Shown here: positions 1-13,681 of the stretch, piece by piece
Layout: the number at the start of each line of letters is the position of its first letter
Position numbering within the stretch: position 1 is the stretch's first letter
From: Theocolax elegans
Lineage: Eukaryota > Arthropoda > Insecta > Hymenoptera > Cerocephalidae
Length of the DNA: 64,000 bases
Direction of reading: 5' to 3'
Assembly: GCA_026168455.1 (NCBI GenBank)
Contig: CM047431.1
Coordinates: 52,760,029 to 52,824,028 of the forward strand
Translations under genes and position numbers: made by a program
The notes under the pieces: generated by a model
The model's database searches: none
Told to the model about the DNA's origin: nothing
What the model saw: only the letters and a program-made list of their open reading frames with translations

Positions 1-2857
1 ACAACAGCTACTCTTTTGTCTACGCTATCGAGGAGGAAAATAAATGGGATACGAAAAAATTCGGTTATATATCCGTAAGGCCTGTAATCTCTCGCTATCT
101 CTCTCTTCTCCCTTTTTAGTCGTTATTACTTTTTACCCTCTATGGTATACATTTAATGGGACTGAATTTTTCATTGATCGATTTTAAAGTTTTGGTTTGT
201 TGAACCCAAAAATCGATAAATTAGTTGCATCAAGAATTTAAGCGGATAAAAGTATAATCCATTAAATGGTATAAAAAGAGTTGTCGAAATTTTGGGTTTA
301 AAGATGTTGATAATGAGAATTTTCAAATATCGTTGGGATCCACGGATAATAACTTGAGTCTCGAAGGTATATAACTATACACCGCTCGCAGAAAACAGGC
401 GGGCATAATAATAGTATAACAAGAATATTAATAATTAGCAATGAAATCACTATTTCTGACTTACAATCAATCAAACACGAATGTAACAAAGAAGAAAGGG
501 GAAAAATAAACTCGACAACACGGTCGAACGATCTAAACGATCGAGGTAATAACGAAACCTCTAATCAACTCCGACAAACAGCGATCAGCATAGTGTGTGT
601 ATATATGTATGCACACATGTATATGTATATACGAGAGAGATGTGTCACAAAATGACGAAAGGACATAGACGGTATGATACATCATACATATATGCATGAT
701 ATGCGAACAGTCAAAAAAAAAATAATAATGAAAAAGAGAAAGAGGGAAGGAGAGAAGCAGAGTAAAGGGTCGAACAAAGAGGAAGAGAGCTCGGTAGATC
801 GAGCCGGACGCGAGGGAAAGTCGCGAGTGGGCTGCAAACAAAAGAAGCATCAGGAGCATCAGCAGCGTCCGCATCCTCTAGGTGCGCTCTTGCACATAAG
901 CGACAGAAAGAGAGAGAGAGAGAGAGAGAGTGAGTGAGTTGCATCTGCCATCCAGGTCTTTCATTCTCCCCTTTCCCGCGGTTCTTTGATTCGATTACAT
1001 AGACGTAAAGGGGTTGCATTATAAACCCCTAAAACTCGTCGAGTGCCTCCAACCGGCTCGTGTACACATATACACGTACGCAAATTTTTTTCCCTGGAAT
1101 GCATGTGTGTATATATATATATATATATGTATATACGGAACATTGTCCGCGCGTGAAAAATTAAGTTGGAAAAGTGTGCAGTGAGCGTGTACGTTATACG
1201 TACGTGTGTATGTTGATACAGAAGAACACCTTGGAAGTCCTTGAGGGAGAGCGAGACTAGTCCGGATAAGGGAATCCCGCGTATCGAGAGAAAGAGATAG
1301 AAGAACGTTTCTTCTTGGGTTGCAGTGGAGTGCAGAGCCAACCGAAGGAGCGAGCCAAGTCCAAGTCTCCAAGTGCCAAGAGTCGACGGGGGGAAAAGAA
1401 CGTTTCTTTCGTCTAACGCACGCACGCACGAGGTGACCGATGAACTCGAGTTCACCGAACTCTCTCTATCTCGCTCCCTCTCCCTCTCCCTCATCATCAT
1501 ACTCTATCCGACTCTCTCATTGCCTCTCGGAGATTCGCCGCGCGTACATGGTCCAATTTAATTTGGACTTCCAAACCACCCATCGGCCTTCTTCCACTTT
1601 CTTTCATTTCTTCTCATCTCTCAAAATTTTAGAGTCGAGTATCACAAAAACGGATCTCTCTCTCTCTCTCTCTCTCTCTTTCTCCCTCTCGGATAATTCG
1701 ACTATCGAAGCCATTCGAGTATATCTAAATCCTTCGTTATATAGGTGGATCACTCTTTCTCTCTCCCCCCTCCCCCCCCCCCTCTCTTGATCTCCTTATT
1801 GCACGAGTGAAACTAAATCGCACGTAACTCGATAGCTACTCGTACTCAGACGGATTACTCACTCGTTTAAATCTCGAGCTTGTCTCTCTCTCTCGCTCTC
1901 TCATTCTCAATCTTGACCCTTTCCTTTTATTTAAAATCGTAAACTTCGTTTTTCTTTCTTCTTCAATTTGGTTATACGTACGGCCGTTCCACTTTTCGTA
2001 TTCCAGAGAGATAGTATTGTTATGCATTTGCTCGAATAAACAGATCAAATGTTTTCTTTTCCAATACAACGATAACTCTCCAAGTTTTGGTTTATTTTCT
2101 GTAGGCCAAGACGGAGAACGATGTCTTTGAGATGATCTGAGATCTAAATTGCAATGATATTTATGCCTTTCAGCCCAAGTTTCACGTTTACTAAACTTAA
2201 TCAAAGCCCTGATCGACATTTGGTATATATTATACTTACTCTAGAAATTTTTTCGAGCGGAACATGCCACCTTTAGAGACTAATCTCAAAAGAATTTCAT
2301 TCTAATCAATTTTGAAGAGTAAACATCAGCGTGATTACAAACATTATTTTATTTATCGAGTCAAAAATTGTCAAATCAAGTGATATTATCACTCTTTGAA
2401 ATGTATGGTAACTCAATTATGTTAAAAACTTCGATTCGTTCACTACTAATCAATTTAAGGAGAGACTAAAGACACACCCCTCTATTAGTTATCGGACCGT
2501 CTTCGTATTTCAAAGTTTTTTAAAAAAATGGCAAAACTAATTGATATCTGCTTTAGACAGATTGATAAATAATATTGATTGCTAGGGTGCTCTTCTATTT
2601 ATTTAAATAATATTTGTAATAGTATAAAATAATTTAATCATTTCTAAGCTACAGTCATTTTGATGTTAGGTTTGAGCACGTAAATAAACCTTCGTATTTC
2701 AGTTCATGGAAAAAATATTTACTTAATCTCTAATATTCGTTTTTTACCTTAATTGATTTTACAAGAGCTATAAACGAAGCTAAATATGTGATTTTTGCTT
2801 TAATCTCCCCTTAAAGGCTATTTATATAGCTTGAAGAATAGGCATTACCATAGTATT
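1..2857. other. No secure gene; microsatellite-rich, possible upstream regulatory or 5' UTR DNA
   Basis: Roughly the first 1.9 kb is less AT-rich than what follows and is full of GA/CT and TA runs (about 908-935, 1100-1130, 1650-1690). Open frames here are low-complexity translations of those repeats and are not convincing. The composition resembles the 5' regions of the better-supported exons in this window, so it may be promoter or 5' UTR of an upstream isoform of the guk-holder gene, but no ATG followed by a phase-compatible donor was found. From about 2.2 kb the DNA becomes plainly AT-rich and featureless. Confidence 0.3.
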
Positions 2858-3488
2858 CGGAGAGAAAAAATAGCAATGTTTATACTGTATATGACTAGTA
2901 AGTCAAAAAGGATGAAACAATTTTTGACTTACTACTTGTAATTCATGGCGCTGATAAAATGTATGTAACGAGTACTTTTTTTCTTTCCTTTTGCATCGAG
3001 ATTCCCAATTACTTGACATGCATATATTAAGAGTATATGATGCTCAATATTTACCGACTGAGTTAATACAGATGAAAAAATTATTCTGATTAAATAAATC
3101 AAGTAAATTGTGCAAATTTAAGAAATCATTGCCCTTCCTTTAACTATTATCTATCACTGTATGTGAAATTTCAAACAAAAATAATATTGCGTTAATAAAT
3201 TGAATTAGAAAGAAATTTAACGCTGTGTCTGCTTCCAATGTTACAATTCTAGTATATTTCCTTCCAATGCTATTTTGTAATGCAATATAATTTTTATTTG
3301 AAATTTCACACAGTGATAGATAATAGTCAAAAGAAGGGCAATGATGTCTTTATTTTGTACAATTTCCTTTATTTATTTAACCAGAATCATTTTTTATCTC
3401 AATTATCTCGGTCGGTAAACATTGAGTATACCATCCCCTTAATCAGTACTAAGCAAGATAGTAAACATTGATATTTTTTTCTCTCCGG
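2858..3488. mobile_element. Palindromic MITE-like element
   Basis: The ends are inverted copies of one another: the left end begins CGGAGAGAAAAAATAGCAAT and the right end, read on the - strand, begins CCGGAGAGAAAAAAATATCA. An inner inverted pair is also clear: about 3052-3190 (containing ATTGCCCTTC) against about 3275-3420 (containing GAAGGGCAAT). The left arm is about 120 bases longer, so the palindrome is lopsided. No coding capacity is visible. A diverged relative of one arm lies at 8280-8530. The superfamily is not assigned. Confidence 0.6.
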
Positions 3489-4445
3489 GTACAAATATTT
3501 AAGACAATATCTTTATTTGTTTTTAACTATTATTCTCATTTTGTGGCTTCGCTGAAGTTTCTCTGAGACTTGCATCGTTACACGAAATTCGCGATCGCAT
3601 TATCAACAGTCTAAAAAATATTTTTGTTACGCATAATAAGTATTAATCAACAAGTATTAATAATTTAGTCTTTTGATAGTGAAAATAAAGTTTTAATTTT
3701 TAAATTTTTATTAAACAAGTTATTTTAATTATTAAATGTTTATGCATTTATCACAAAATTTATCGATTAATCGTATAAATGTTGTAATTTTGAAAAAAGC
3801 ATTTCGTCTGTTTTATCGGGTTTTACGTAAAAAAAATAAATTTCGAGTTAATATAAAAAAAAGATTTTATAAATTGCTATAAGCGTTATAACGAATATAT
3901 TATATGGAAGTAAGAACATTTTCGTTCTGCATCACGATTCACGAGGAAAGTATTTTATGTTAAAACGATCAAAAATTAATCGAATTACGGTCGGTACATG
4001 TCTACATTTTTACAAATTGAATAAACTATAATATTGGGTGGTGATTTTGAATCCAAAAATACAATTAAATAGTAGACTACAAATTATTGATTTAAAATTC
4101 TAGTATATCATTAAATATAAATGATCCAACAGAAAGAATTTCCAAAATGAACTATTTTGTTTGCTAAAAAGAAAAAATATATATATGCTTGCGTTAATTA
4201 GAAAAGTGAGTCAATGATTAAAGACGTGATGTTTATATCTTACTATATTTTATTCCAAATATTATAACGTACAAGCAATTATTTATGTAAAATTGTGCAC
4301 AATGCATCTTCATTATTGGCTACCAAATGTATAGTTAAAAATAATGGATATGAAGTTTCCATCGTGGTACACACCAAAATTTCGGTTTTTTCAAAACAAA
4401 GTGAAAACTACAGGAGGTAAAATATGTAAAAGCGTTTAGCTTTCC

Positions 4446-5523
4446 AGGCACGATCGTTAAGTGCTTTAAAAAATAAACAACTATTAATATTTAGAAGTTA
4501 CTATACAAGTACATTTTAGCCAAATGGATAAAAAATTCACTGAATTTTTCGATTGACTTGTTTACATACATATATAGTACATACATACAAGCATACATAC
4601 ATTTTCAAAAACAATTAAACATAAGTTTTCTTTTGTGATAAACATTTCTTACCTTTAAAATTTGTAGTATAATCGATATTTATTTAGATAAGGTGTAAAA
4701 TGTCTTTTGTACATTTTACGCTTTTTATCCACTTTTTTCGTTTACCAGGAAAAATATCCATGTGAGTAAGAAATGTTTAATAGAAAAAAGTTTTCTTTTA
4801 TTGTGATGAACATTTCTTACTTGTAAAATTTCTACGTAAAATCAATATTTATTCAGTTAATGTCTAAAAAGCTCCTTTTATTGTATACAGTTTAGGCTTT
4901 TTCAACATTTTTTTGTTCTTAATTTTAAAAATATTCATCTAAGCAAAAACTGTTGTATACAAAAAAGTTTTAGCTTATTAAGATAAAGATTTTTTACACT
5001 TAAACTTTTACAGTACAATTTATATTTGTCTTTATAAAGTAGAAAAAAACGGTTTTTGCACTATTTTGACACTTTTGTGCGTTTAACTTGCCAGTATTTA
5101 GTTGTACATAAAAAGTTATAATACAAAAATTATCACATATTTTATATTTAAACATTTTCTATACTTATATTTTAGATTTAATTTTTTTATATAATGTCGT
5201 AGAAAAACGTTTTAGCGCCATTTTAAAAAATGCTACCGTTCAAGACCTATTCGACCAATTTGGTCCAAAATAGGAACGTTTGTTTCTCTATTTATGTAGA
5301 AGATACCATAAAAATTTCAGCCAAATAGGTTCAAAATTGGCTGAGTTATTCGATTAACTTGACTACATACATACATACACACATACATACTTTTTCAAAA
5401 ACGTTTAAAATTACTTATTTTCTGGACGAATAATGTTTTTATGTATAAATAAATAATTATTTATGGTGTTACAGTTTTCGCGATGGCGAAAATGTAAGGC
5501 ACTCTCGTGCAACGATCGTGCCT
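4446..5523. mobile_element. Non-autonomous TIR element, family A, copy 1
   Basis: It starts with AGGCACGATCGTT (4446) and ends with the inverse AACGATCGTGCCT (5511-5523). The interior carries two runs of CATA/TACA tetranucleotide repeats (about 4560-4605 and 5365-5395), each following a GATT(A/G)ACTTG motif, so part of the interior looks duplicated. No open frame of note. A second copy with the same terminal motif is at 9037-9723. It is probably a DNA-transposon derivative, superfamily unknown. Confidence 0.6.
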
Positions 5524-8279
5524 AAATATACTGAATTAGGACTGTCTGTTTTTCTTTCTAACGAATTTTTTAACCATCTTTTTCCTCAGTGAAGTGAAAA
5601 AAGTAACGCATTAATTAAAAAAACTTGATATACATGTTCGATAAATTTGTTCGATACTGGTTAAACGAAGTTTAACTTATATACACGTATTCAAATACAG
5701 GCGCCAAAATAAAATAAAACCATTTTGATTACACAAAGGAAAAAAAAGAGAGTGACGTGTCGATAGTTGAAGGATATACTTCGAGGTACTCGAATCGAAT
5801 GGCTTCTTGGATAATTTGTCAGGAGTATAAGCGATTCATCCTCGAAAATTGCAGCAATTGGCTTAACTCCAACCGTAGTTTATTACTACTGGACAGTATC
5901 CAAAAAATTCGGAAACTTCGAAACGGTCCATTTTCCGTGTGGTGGTGGTTATACGATCGAGCGCGTAGTCATCATCCCCTCGCATCGACATTCCCGTGGT
6001 GCCCAAAGCCAAAAATTCTTCTTTCGTAATTCACGTTGTTTCAGGTAACTACAATAAATCAATTACCCACGCCATGCCATTCTAATCGTATAATAAAAGA
6101 AAATGTCGACCTAGTTTACGACATTATTTTATTTACTTGAAGACGCGTTCTTCCGGCTCGACGGAATTAACCGCAAGAATTTTAATAAACCGGTGGGGAG
6201 TCCGATATACGATACAATTAAATTTTCATGCGGTCTGCAGTTATGTAAGATACGAGGATATACTGTAGCGCACTTAATCTTGTGGAAAATCGTCTTATTT
6301 TTACACTCGCGCAGATACACATTTTTATATTAAACGTATATATACCGAGTCGCCATTATTTATACTCATACGTCCAGTCAAAAGACAAAGGGAAAATTTG
6401 TTTTCTTTAAGAAATGTCGGAGTGACTTGGCTTTACTCCACAAGCACACTCCTTAGATGTTTACCTACGTTTGTGCCAAAGCGTCCAGAGATACTCTTAT
6501 TCGCAAATGAACTTTTGACAAAGACGCGTAAATCAAGAAATTATTCTTTAAACCAATCGGTTTGACATTCCCATCAAATATTAATCTTACTGTTTTTAAT
6601 TTAGAAAAATATATCTTTATATAAATTTGTTTTAACGCAATGTGATAGTCACATATTATATATTTACTTTCAAATATCTCAAAATTGTAGCTAATATATG
6701 AAACAAAAATTTAAAAAAATTTGTACGCAATGTTTAAGTGATACAGAAGAAACTAACAGAGCAAATTTGTAGAAATAATCAGTTGTAAATTAATAAATAA
6801 TAAATATTCACTTTTCGTCGGTAACGATTGGATATTAAAATCGAGATATGGGTCAATCCCAAATATCAATAATTTTAGAGAAAAACTGATTTAAAAAATG
6901 TTGTAGATGATTTTCAAGGCAAATGTAAGAGCGTTTCAGAGAGATATTTTCGAAAAAAGAAAACATATTGTTAATAAAAAATGAATAGCGATACTAATGT
7001 ATGTGTGTCGCATTCCCTTAAATCATATGGATTTGATATAATGAATATGACTGAATAACATAAATAATTGATACAAAGGTAACACACTGTACAACAGATA
7101 TTTTTAATTACTGTAATGTACTTTGCGCTTACCATAATGTAAAGTAAAAAAAATAACAATATAGTATTTTTTATAAATTCGGCTATATGCAGACTTTTAT
7201 TCCCTGCGTATTGTGAAAATGTACTTAAACCAAAAGGTCTACACGGAGAGAAGAAATCGTTTGAAAAATCGATGCCAACTGTAGCATAAATATTTTGAAT
7301 ACTCAAGATAGACTTTTTCGATGCTTGGAACTGATTTTTCGAATCCAAGATCGGCGTAACATTGAAAATTTCGATACTACCACTGAAAAAATGAATTCTA
7401 TATTACAGTCGGTAATAAAAATATAAACACTAGCAGTCGAAAAATAAGCACTGGTATATACATTTAACGTTCTACTAAAATTTTTTAGTAATAATTATAT
7501 TACTATATACGGTTATAACTAGAACTTTATACCTTAACATTTTGCTCAACATTTACATTTTGACTTAACTTGTTTGTTACACTATACATTATTATCAAGC
7601 AATCAAATCCAATCTACAAAAAAAGTTTAAACAGACAAAAAAAATTATATATCTAAAATTTACTTTGATATTTCCAAAGCACAGTAATTTTTCTCGTTAT
7701 GTATATTATGTATATGTTAATTCGTTATCTCGATTCAACAAAAATTCCAATAATTTCAACCATAAGAGAAAACAAATCTTAAAAAAAATATGCAATTTCA
7801 ATGAAAAAAAAATTATATCTTTTCCGCTTCGAAGCAGATTGTATTCGGTTGTTCAAATACAATTTTTTTTCATAATTGTCATAAAAATTAAGAATCAGAT
7901 TGACCATATTATAAAATGTGAGAAAGGGAAATATATAAAGACGTTGAAGTGCCCTCTTAATTAACAATACAAAAGGGTGCGAGGCCTCTCACGGTCAAAT
8001 GAAATGACGGCAAGTAGTTTGCCCGCATGAAATAAATATTTGACCTTTTGTCTGCCATGTCGATATTACGAAAGTAACGAAGCACTATATACTAACGCCC
8101 GGGAACATTAACAAAGAAAAATATAACATCTCGACAATTTTTCTACGAAAATAATATGTGTATATCACATTATTGATATTGGGTTGATTGTTCACATAAA
8201 AAATGTAAGACGAACGAAACCATTCTAGTTTTTAATAAATGTGGTAAATTATATTTCATGAAAAAATTTCAATGTATTT
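5524..8279. other. AT-rich DNA without a supported gene
   Basis: A patch at about 5757-6045 is less AT-rich and has overlapping short open frames on both strands, including one that reaches a donor-like TTTCAG/GTAACT at about 6043. All frames contain nearby stops and none gave a recognisable protein. The rest is AT-rich with no repeat pair or RNA gene that I could identify. Confidence 0.3.
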
Positions 8280-8530
8280 AAAAATGTCATTGGAAGGAAA
8301 TTCGGGTCTTAATTTTCTGTCATAAATTTAACAGTTAAATTTCCTTCCGAAGCTATTTTGTAATGAATCGATATTGTTGTAGGAAATTTAACAGAGTGTT
8401 AAATAATACTGACACCAAATAAGGGCAATGATATTTGTTTGTTCATAATTTACTATACATTTATTAAGCTGGTACTTATAGTAGTTTTGTTTATCTTAAT
8501 AATTGTTTCGGTCTGTTAAAATTGACTTAA
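8280..8530. repeat. Diverged copy of one arm of the 2858-3488 element
   Basis: It shares with the right half of the 2858-3488 element the order: a GGAAATTT(A)ACA block, TAAATAATA, AAGGGCAATGAT, then TTATCT(T/C)AAT and a TCGGT..GT.AA block. The match is interrupted by many substitutions, suggesting an older, truncated relative. Confidence 0.45.
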
Positions 8531-9036
8531 AAAATTATACTTTTGTGCACTGTGGAAAAACATTGTAAACAATAACTAAAATATTAAAAATATCCTAAAT
8601 TGACATATATGTGAAAAATGTAAATGTGGAACAATAGAACAACTGAAAGAAACGTTTCCTCACCTCAAAGTAACTTGGGTAATTGTGCAGAATTAAGTAT
8701 TTTAAAGACAGTAATTTTTTCTAGAAATAGAACTGCGAATACAGAAAGTTACGTAACACCAAGAGCAATACCAATAAAACATTGGTAATAAAGCTAATGC
8801 AACAAGTATGCTATTAATACTGCAGGTTATATATACCACGGTTAAATTTATATTTATTTGTTTTGTTATTGTTGGGTCTCTTTTCACTATGTTATTCTTA
8901 CACGAAGAGAATTTTCTTAAAAAATGTAACATGAAAACACGATAAATCTAGGACATTTGGGGCATTAACCAAAACATTACCATGACAAAATGGCAAAAAT
9001 TGTGGTGATTTCCTTACGGGAATATTATAAATTTTT

Positions 9037-9723
9037 AGGCCCGATCGTTACACTGGCGTGACTTATATTCTCATTGTCAAAGTAAAATGTGTGAGATCTT
9101 AAAAATCGTTTAATCCACTATTTAAAATGTATGTATGGATCTGCATGTATGAATGTAATAGTGTTACTTCTAAAATTCAGACATTTTTTTATTGATACAG
9201 CTAAAATTTATAGACTAGTCTTCTCATAATGTAACAAGTACTTTTATTGTCCTGTTTTCAGCAATATAGCTAAAAAATTATTCATTTTTTTTAATTTCGT
9301 AAAATCGTATTTTGTAGATTATTTTGAAATGTATCGTTCCTACATAAAAACTTTAAGTGGATGCAATGTGTCTCCCAAAATTAGAAAACTTATACCTTAT
9401 TTGTTGGTACTTCATAATTAAAACTACTGAAATACTTTAGTATTGAAAATAAAGAAAAATGTCTTACTTTACTACGTTTTTATACTGAATAGAAAACAGT
9501 TTAAATTTATAAAATGTTCATTTTAATATTATAAATAAATTTTCCCTTATATAATCTATTATGAGGGTATTTTTTGTTAAAGATAAAAAGGTAAATAATT
9601 AAGATAATTTTACTTTTAAAAGTATTTACTTGAATATCTATATGTAATCAGAAATTTTAATACAACTTAATCGTTTTATTAATCAGTATTATTCTTTGGT
9701 ATCATGCTGTAACGATCGTGCTT
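9037..9723. mobile_element. Non-autonomous TIR element, family A, copy 2
   Basis: The left end AGGCCCGATCGTTACA and right end TGTAACGATCGTGCTT are inverted copies and match the termini of the 4446-5523 element. The interior is AT-rich and non-coding, and shorter than copy 1 (687 against 1078 bases). A clear target-site duplication was not seen. Confidence 0.55.
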
Positions 9724-12665
9724 AAAATGTAAAAGATTAACTTGTTTAATATAAATAACTTTTTAGACTCATTTTTCGCGACTGCTGATACAAGTCCTAG
9801 ATTTAACTTGCCATCACGGTAATTTTTGTCACAAAATTTTTTCCGTATATTTATGATTAATTTTTTGTTTATTATTACATTAAATATTGTTTCATTAATG
9901 TAATTTATATTTTGTAAACGTCAGTTCAGTGCACAGACAAATTTATTTAATCTATATGGGAATGACAATATTCAGATTGTTATTATGCAGATATTGGTTT
10001 GTAACTTTATCTCGAACATTATTCTAGTAAATATAAATATATTAGACATTGCTATTGCACGGTGATACAAAAGTAATTTTCGTTTTCATACACCCAATTT
10101 TGTATACATAATCCATCCAGCACCGTGGTATTACTAATGTTAAAAGAAGGTATGGTAACGCACTTTGTCCGGAGTAATATTTTCGTATCCGGTGGAAGAA
10201 TCAACCTCGGAGTCCGAGTGCTCTCTCGCGGGTGGTTCGCGCGCTGGCCTCGAGAACTGGCCCACCAACGACGTTCCGACACTGCACAGGCTACAGAAAC
10301 CAAGATAGAGAGAGAGAAAGCGCGCAATTTTTAGTGGGCCACGAGTCGTATATATACACGAGAGAAGAAAAAAAAACACCAAGGCAATATTACTACGTTT
10401 TTCGCGTGTTCGTATATATATATATATATATATATACATGGGTGTGTGCGCTTGTGCACAACACCATCACGTTTTGCCGGATGTCTCGATTTGTTCCGCC
10501 AGGGGTTATTCCATTTTAAGTACTTATCCTCGGTCAATCGGAATTTCGGACACGAAAACTCGTAAAGTGCCCATATAGTTGTAGCACGACGACAATATTA
10601 CTCCTCGATTCGTACACGTTTAACGCTGCATGCTGCACACGCCGCATAGTAACGCGATCATCTTTTAATTATATCGGTCGTACGATCGGTTACACGGATT
10701 TTTACGGCACGCGACGCGAGATGAATAACTATACGACCTTCCTATATTACAAATGAACGAAACAACGATAATCGGATTGCTCGGATGAAAGATTGACGAC
10801 GCGATCTTCGCATTAGAGGAGAAAAAACGAACAATGTTTTTCTCTTCTATTTTCGTCCGATTTCAGTTAGGCATTCGTGAGTTACACCCTGCACGCATGC
10901 CGCAGAGAGAGAGGATGGAGAAACGAAACATTCGTAGTTCTCTTTACGCGGAATAAGTACAAGAGGGGAAAAAATAGGAAGCATATATATACACACATAA
11001 ATGGAAGAGATTCAAGTTGAAGGCGGGTTTAAGTATTTTGGTTGCGGTAAACTAGCAGCTGACGCTCTCGGAAGCCCTTTACTCGAGCGTTTACTCTTGT
11101 GACTCGCGGTACGCGTGTCTCTCCGTACACATATATTTTGAGCGCAAGTTCGTCTCTCTTTTTTTTAAGGTTTTTTTTTGCTTGTCTAGTCTTCCGAGGC
11201 TCTTTGAGCCAACCGACATTAATTTTGCGAGGTATTTTTTTTCTTCTACACGCGACAGAAGTTCCAATTACGGATACGGTGCACTAATCTGATTGTAAAG
11301 CCAAACCGATAATAATCGTCTAATTTAGGCGTTAAAAGAACCGAAAGCTCGGTCGATTGACTCGAAATCCGGAGTGTAAGGCCGGAAACGTTGGACTCTG
11401 TCGTCGATTAGGCGTGGGGGAACGAGTATTTATATATATGTGTTGTACCCGTCTGTACACGTTTGTATGCGTGTGTATATACGCACGCGACTCGATATAC
11501 CTACGCGTAAAGTAGGAGGATGCGAGCGAAATAAACGCAGAACAGACTAAATTTCCGGGAGGATATGCTCGTCGAGTGGTACGCGTCGTGAAGCTTTGTG
11601 CTCGATAGGTAAAAATAAAAGTCTCTCGTTAGAGTGTAATTTCCGGTAACGGAAGTATCGACCTTACGCTTATAGAGTCATATACAGTTCCGCGTGTGTG
11701 CGAATGAATGCGTTTGTCTTGCCTAAGTATATACCGGCGTCCGGTACACCGGTATACGCGCGGTATGTCGCAGCTTTCCGAACTTTCAAACGATTTTTCT
11801 CGTTTTGTACGTATAAGCGGGGGGAGGAAGAAGAATTATTGGGTTATTGGATTAATCGATCATAAATACACGTGGATCTACGTCGTTTTTCCGATATCGA
11901 AAGTAAGAAAACGAAGGATAAAACCGACGATGATGGTGGTCGATGGATTGCAACGTCGCAACGACACACCCGCGGCGCCGGTTACTCTATACTTTCTGTG
12001 CTGCATATACTCTCTTTCTCTCTCTCTCTTTGACCTTGGCTGCACTTTTCTTCGTTTCTCCTCCTCCTTCTCCTCCTCCTCCTCCTCTCTCTTTCAATGA
12101 GAAAAAAGGAGGCATTATTTTCTTCGGTCGGTGATGCTGCACTGCTGGATGGTCCAAGGGACCGAGCTATACTCCGATAGAAAGTACACTCGGACGTAAT
12201 CGAATTTGGGTTATCGATGTATCGTTTGGAGGAATCATCGAAAGTTGCATCACGCGTATATATACGTACATATATATGTACTCAACTACGACAAGTTTAG
12301 TTGTACCCCTGGTTTCAAACTGGTTTCCTAACGGACGCAATCGTTTAACTTTTGGAAGGCTTGGATCGATCGGTTTCGCTCTCTGTCTCTTTTTCTTTCT
12401 CGATACACCGAGTATCGAGTAACCCCCTTCATCCTTTTACTTAGGGCTTTCCACCTAGGAATAACCGAGGGAGATTTGCACTTACCTTTCAATCAGCTTA
12501 ACGTGATATACCGATACACGCTGTTTTCCGCCTCAAATATTTATTATTAAATCATTCAATTCATCTATTGGAATATTACATATATATTAATGCTATTTTT
12601 ATTTCATTGCGTTGTTATCTATATAGATTAGTGGTTAAGTGGCAGGCGTTTGGTAGTGATAACGC
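9724..12665. other. Mixed non-coding stretch; 10.2-12.5 kb less AT-rich, possible regulatory region
   Basis: From about 10.2 to 12.5 kb the DNA is richer in CpG and carries TA repeats (10413-10437), TC repeats and TCC repeats (about 12057-12090). Short open frames on both strands are repeat translations. The composition resembles that around exons of the guk-holder locus downstream, so an untranslated exon or enhancer is possible, but nothing here proves one. Confidence 0.25.
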
Positions 12666-13681
12666 GTATATATATGGGGTATTCCACGTGAAGTGGTCCG
12701 ATCAAAATTTTAAAATGCACCAAATTTTGGGTACACATTGCAAATGTTTTTCAGAATACAGAAAAAAATTTTTAGGTACTGGAATCTATTTGCTCAAAAG
12801 TTATTCTAACCTCAAAAAGTGAATTTTTCCATATTTTTTTCAACACCAGCTGGGTTTACCGCTATATAACTCAAAATCTATCAACTTTTACTATAGAACA
12901 TTATATGTAACATTCGTTGCTAATTATATCTAGAATTTATTCTTCTGGGTTAGAATTTCTAATCTCAAGGTCAATGTTACATAAACTACATGTCAATATT
13001 CAACTTGAAAAAAGTGCAAATGCGCCACCTTTGATTTTTTCATCCAAAAGTCTAAAAGAAAGCTTAGAGCAATACCTTTTAAATGGTCTGTAGCATTTTT
13101 ATGGCCTTCAATTCTGTAAAAAATTATGACAATTTAAAGAAACACGAAATTTTATTAAAAATTTAAATGGGAATTACCATGTTAATTTTTGTGAATTTTT
13201 TGTCTTTCTTTAAATTGTCATAACTTTTTACAGAATTGAAGGCCATAAAAATGCTACAGACCATTTGAAAGGTATTGCTCCAAGCTTTCTTTTAGACTTT
13301 TGGATGAAAAAATCAAAGGTGGCGCACTTACAGTTTTTTCAAGTTGAATATTGACATGTAGTTTATGTAACATTAACCTTGAGATTAGAAATTCTAACCC
13401 AGAAGAATAAATGCTAAATATAATTAGCAACGAATGTTACATATAATGTTCTATAGTAAAAGTTGATAGATTTTGAGTTATATAGCGGTAAACCCAGCTG
13501 GTGTTGAAAAAAATATGGAAAAATTCACTTTTTGAGGTTAGAATAACTTTTGAGCAAATAGATTCCAGTACCTAAAAATTTTTTTCTGTATTCTGAAAAA
13601 CATTTGCAAAGTATACCCAAAATTTGGTGCATTTTAAAATTTTGATCGGACCACTTCACGTAGAATACCCCATATATATAT
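12666..13681. mobile_element. 1.0-kb near-perfect palindrome (long hairpin element)
   Basis: Two arms of about 467 bases (12676-13142 and 13205-13671) are inverted copies with the same centre throughout: both the outermost GGGGTATTC/GAATACCCC pair and the innermost AATTTAAAGAAA/TTTCTTTAAATT pair sum to 26347, so there is almost no net insertion or deletion. The loop is about 62 bases. The ends sit in TATATA runs, consistent with insertion into a TA repeat. The short open frames on opposite strands (from 12568 and 13525) are the same sequence read from each arm and are not genes. A fold-back or MITE origin is likely. Confidence 0.8.

Noticed and set aside
711..1561. Overlapping open frames of 78-179 codons on both strands
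   Set aside because: They translate GA/CT and TA microsatellites into Arg-Glu, Ser-Leu and Ile-Tyr runs, with no domain, splice or start support.
8938..9850. Possible outer inverted repeat around family-A copy 2 (shared TAAATCTAGGAC)
   Set aside because: The matching blocks occur in a different order on the two sides, so they do not form a consistent inverted pair.
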